DNA from: DAOTYH01 sp034435015
Lineage (GTDB): Bacteria > Chloroflexota > Anaerolineae > Aggregatilineales > UBA3940
Direction: 5' to 3'
DNA: 6,291 bases
Assembly (NCBI GenBank): GCA_034435015.1
Contig: DAOTYH010000067.1
Location: 1-6,291, forward strand
Under the pieces are notes generated by a model. That model was not told where the DNA came from, did no database searches, and worked only from the letters and a program-made list of their open reading frames with translations. The translations under genes were made by a program, and so were the position numbers. Shown one piece after another: positions 5,162-6,291 of the stretch (its first letter is position 1; the number at the start of each line of letters is the position of its first letter).

Positions 5162-6291
5162 TCAGCCGGAAGAACGGAGCAGGTCAGGCTGGTACTTGAA
5201 GTGCAGATGCTTAAGCTTGCGCGGCGGGGCGGGCATTGGCTTCTGCCAGTACACAGGCCGGATGAAGCCCGCCCCCGGCGCCTCGCCCGTCCCCTTGCCG
5301 TGACTATGTTCCAGCGCGTAGGACCATTCCTTCCGGACATACTTCGAGTTCTTAGCATTCTCCGACCAGAACAACTGGAACACGTCTGCCTGCTCGATCA
5401 TGCGCTCCAGCGCTTTATCCCACACCTCGCCTGCACGGAGCGTCTCCGAGTCGATCAACACCGTATCCCCGACTGCCTTGGCGGCGGCTACACAGGTCTG
5501 CACAATGGGCGTGTCGCGGTGCGAGTACGAGGCAAAGATATGCCGGTACTGCCGCGCCGTGACCACCTGGGTCTTGGAGGGGCGATCCTCTTTTACGGAG
5601 GCAGGGTCCACGACATGAACGGCAAAGCGCAGGCAGGCGATCTCCAACGGGCCGACATAGACGCTCATCTCGCCAAAGCACGGCTCACCGATCAGTTCAG
5701 CGGCGGCACGGAAGCGGAAGCCGGCCCGCTCCATATCCTCGTTCCATTTCAGCGTCAGCGACGGGGGGTTAAACTCAACGCCCTCCGCCTCCGGCACAAA
5801 GCGCAGTTCTGTGCCGCGTGCCAGACGGGCAGGCTTCTTGCCGCGCACCTCACGCTGTTGCCCGCCCATCTCAGGGATGAAACGTTGGGCGTCCTCCTGT
5901 ACCTGCCTGAGCACCGACCCGATATGGGCATAGGTCAGCAGGGTGTACCACTTGCCGGCGGCGGCCTCGTCAGGATGGTAGAGGGTAAAGTAAACCTCCT
6001 CGCGTTCGTCTACCGCCCCAGCCCCATCTGCAAAGAAAGACGCATGGCGTCTCCGTTCTTCTGCTGAATCAGGCCGAGCGGCCTGCGGAGCAGAAGGGGC
6101 CGGGGAAGGAGTCTCTGCATGTCTCCCAAACAGCGGCCCGCGGGACGGCGCACCCGCCGGAGCGGGGGGCGGGGGCACAGGGCCGGCCTCCTCTTCAGCT
6201 TCAGCTTCTTCAGCCTCTTCGGTCTCTTCGGTCTCTCTCAGCCAGTCCATCAGCGAACGGCGGGGCGGCGGCGCAGAGGGGGCAGGGGGCA
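5162..6291 (-). CDS. TIR-domain protein with uncharacterised N-terminal region, 5' end outside window
   Basis: The C-terminal TIR domain is clear. Counting from the in-frame ATG at 6250, box 1 is YRHIFASYSHRD (235-246), the BB-loop region is LIDSETLRAG (265-274), and box 3 is in the region of KYVRKEW (303-309). Glu269 lies where SARM1 and plant TIRs have their catalytic Glu, so NAD+ hydrolysis is possible (inference from family). Residues 86-215 look like a mixed, strand-rich domain (VYFTLYHP, KWYTLLTYAHIG, GTELRF, VEFNPPSLTLKW) of a type I cannot name; it may be a sensing or interaction domain. Residues 5-22 are almost pure Glu/Thr/Ala, followed by Pro-rich linker. The ATG at 6250 lacks a Shine-Dalgarno, and the frame continues open as Pro/Ala-rich coding-like sequence to the window end, so the gene is probably longer. 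No membrane helix is seen. The stop at 5162 is followed by hairpins. It lies about 460 bp upstream of the coiled-coil gene and may be a separate unit. Confidence 0.9.
   Translation of the reverse strand, partial: PPAPSAPPPRRSLMDWLRETEETEEAEEAEAEEEAGPVPPPPAPAGAPSRGPLFGRHAETPSPAPSAPQAARPDSAEERRRHASFFADGAGAVDEREEVYFTLYHPDEAAAGKWYTLLTYAHIGSVLRQVQEDAQRFIPEMGGQQREVRGKKPARLARGTELRFVPEAEGVEFNPPSLTLKWNEDMERAGFRFRAAAELIGEPCFGEMSVYVGPLEIACLRFAVHVVDPASVKEDRPSKTQVVTARQYRHIFASYSHRDTPIVQTCVAAAKAVGDTVLIDSETLRAGEVWDKALERMIEQADVFQLFWSENAKNSKYVRKEWSYALEHSHGKGTGEAPGAGFIRPVYWQKPMPAPPRKLKHLHFKYQPDLLRSSG

Noticed and set aside
5096..6067. Plus-strand open frame of 323 codons opposite the TIR gene
   Set aside because: It starts within the hairpin region, has no domain, and lies opposite a convincing TIR coding sequence.
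6176..6240. Short-sequence repeat array in the 5' part of the TIR gene
   Set aside because: The CTTC-rich repetition is simply the code for a Glu-rich stretch in frame with the gene; it is not a CRISPR or a satellite array.
1..6291. CRISPR array, tRNA or rRNA genes
   Set aside because: No regularly spaced repeats, cloverleaf-like sequences or rRNA-like stretches were found on reading both strands.

Overview
The window carries five protein-coding genes, all on the minus strand, read from high to low coordinates. Coding DNA is GC-rich and antisense frames stay open by chance. Many Ser/Thr kinases, a membrane protein ending in a Pro/Thr/Ser-rich low-complexity tail, and TIR and trypsin domains in one neighbourhood suggest a Chloroflexota (Anaerolineae-like) bacterium. 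This is a judgement from sequence style, not a proven placement; there is no rRNA or other marker here.

Layout in transcription order: (1) positions 6291-5162, a C-terminal TIR-domain protein whose true start lies outside the window, followed by a strong stem-loop (5099-5129) that probably ends its transcript. (2) positions 5161-4702, a gene-free region containing a very AT-rich island, a nested inverted repeat (4926-4993) with a plausible promoter directly upstream of it, and probably the promoter of the next gene. (3) positions 4701-3658, a single-pass membrane protein with a Pro-rich cytoplasmic head, a long coiled coil and a Thr/Pro tail. (4) positions 3592-1757, a 611-residue fusion of a eukaryotic-like Ser/Thr kinase, a trypsin-like (HtrA-like, PDZ-less) protease with intact triad, and three Cys/His metal-binding-like units at the C-terminus. 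(5) positions 1619-930, a CPBP (Rce1-like) intramembrane protease homologue with substitutions in its catalytic motifs. (6) positions 899-1, a second Ser/Thr kinase, cut by the window edge just as a transmembrane helix begins.

Genes 3 to 6 lie head to tail with gaps of 65, 137 and 30 bp and each has a recognisable Shine-Dalgarno, so they could form one or two transcription units. A reasonable reading is a phosphorylation- and proteolysis-based signalling locus: two related kinases, one carrying its own serine protease, plus an intramembrane protease homologue and a membrane coiled-coil protein that could act as sensor or scaffold. The adjacent TIR gene adds a possible NAD-consuming or signalling effector, but the terminator-like hairpin and about 460 bp of separation mean that its membership is an inference only. 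The most unusual items are the kinase-protease-metal-repeat fusion, the repeated CGHxH...YCPLxGKP module, the altered CPBP motifs, and the structured element in the AT-rich intergenic region.
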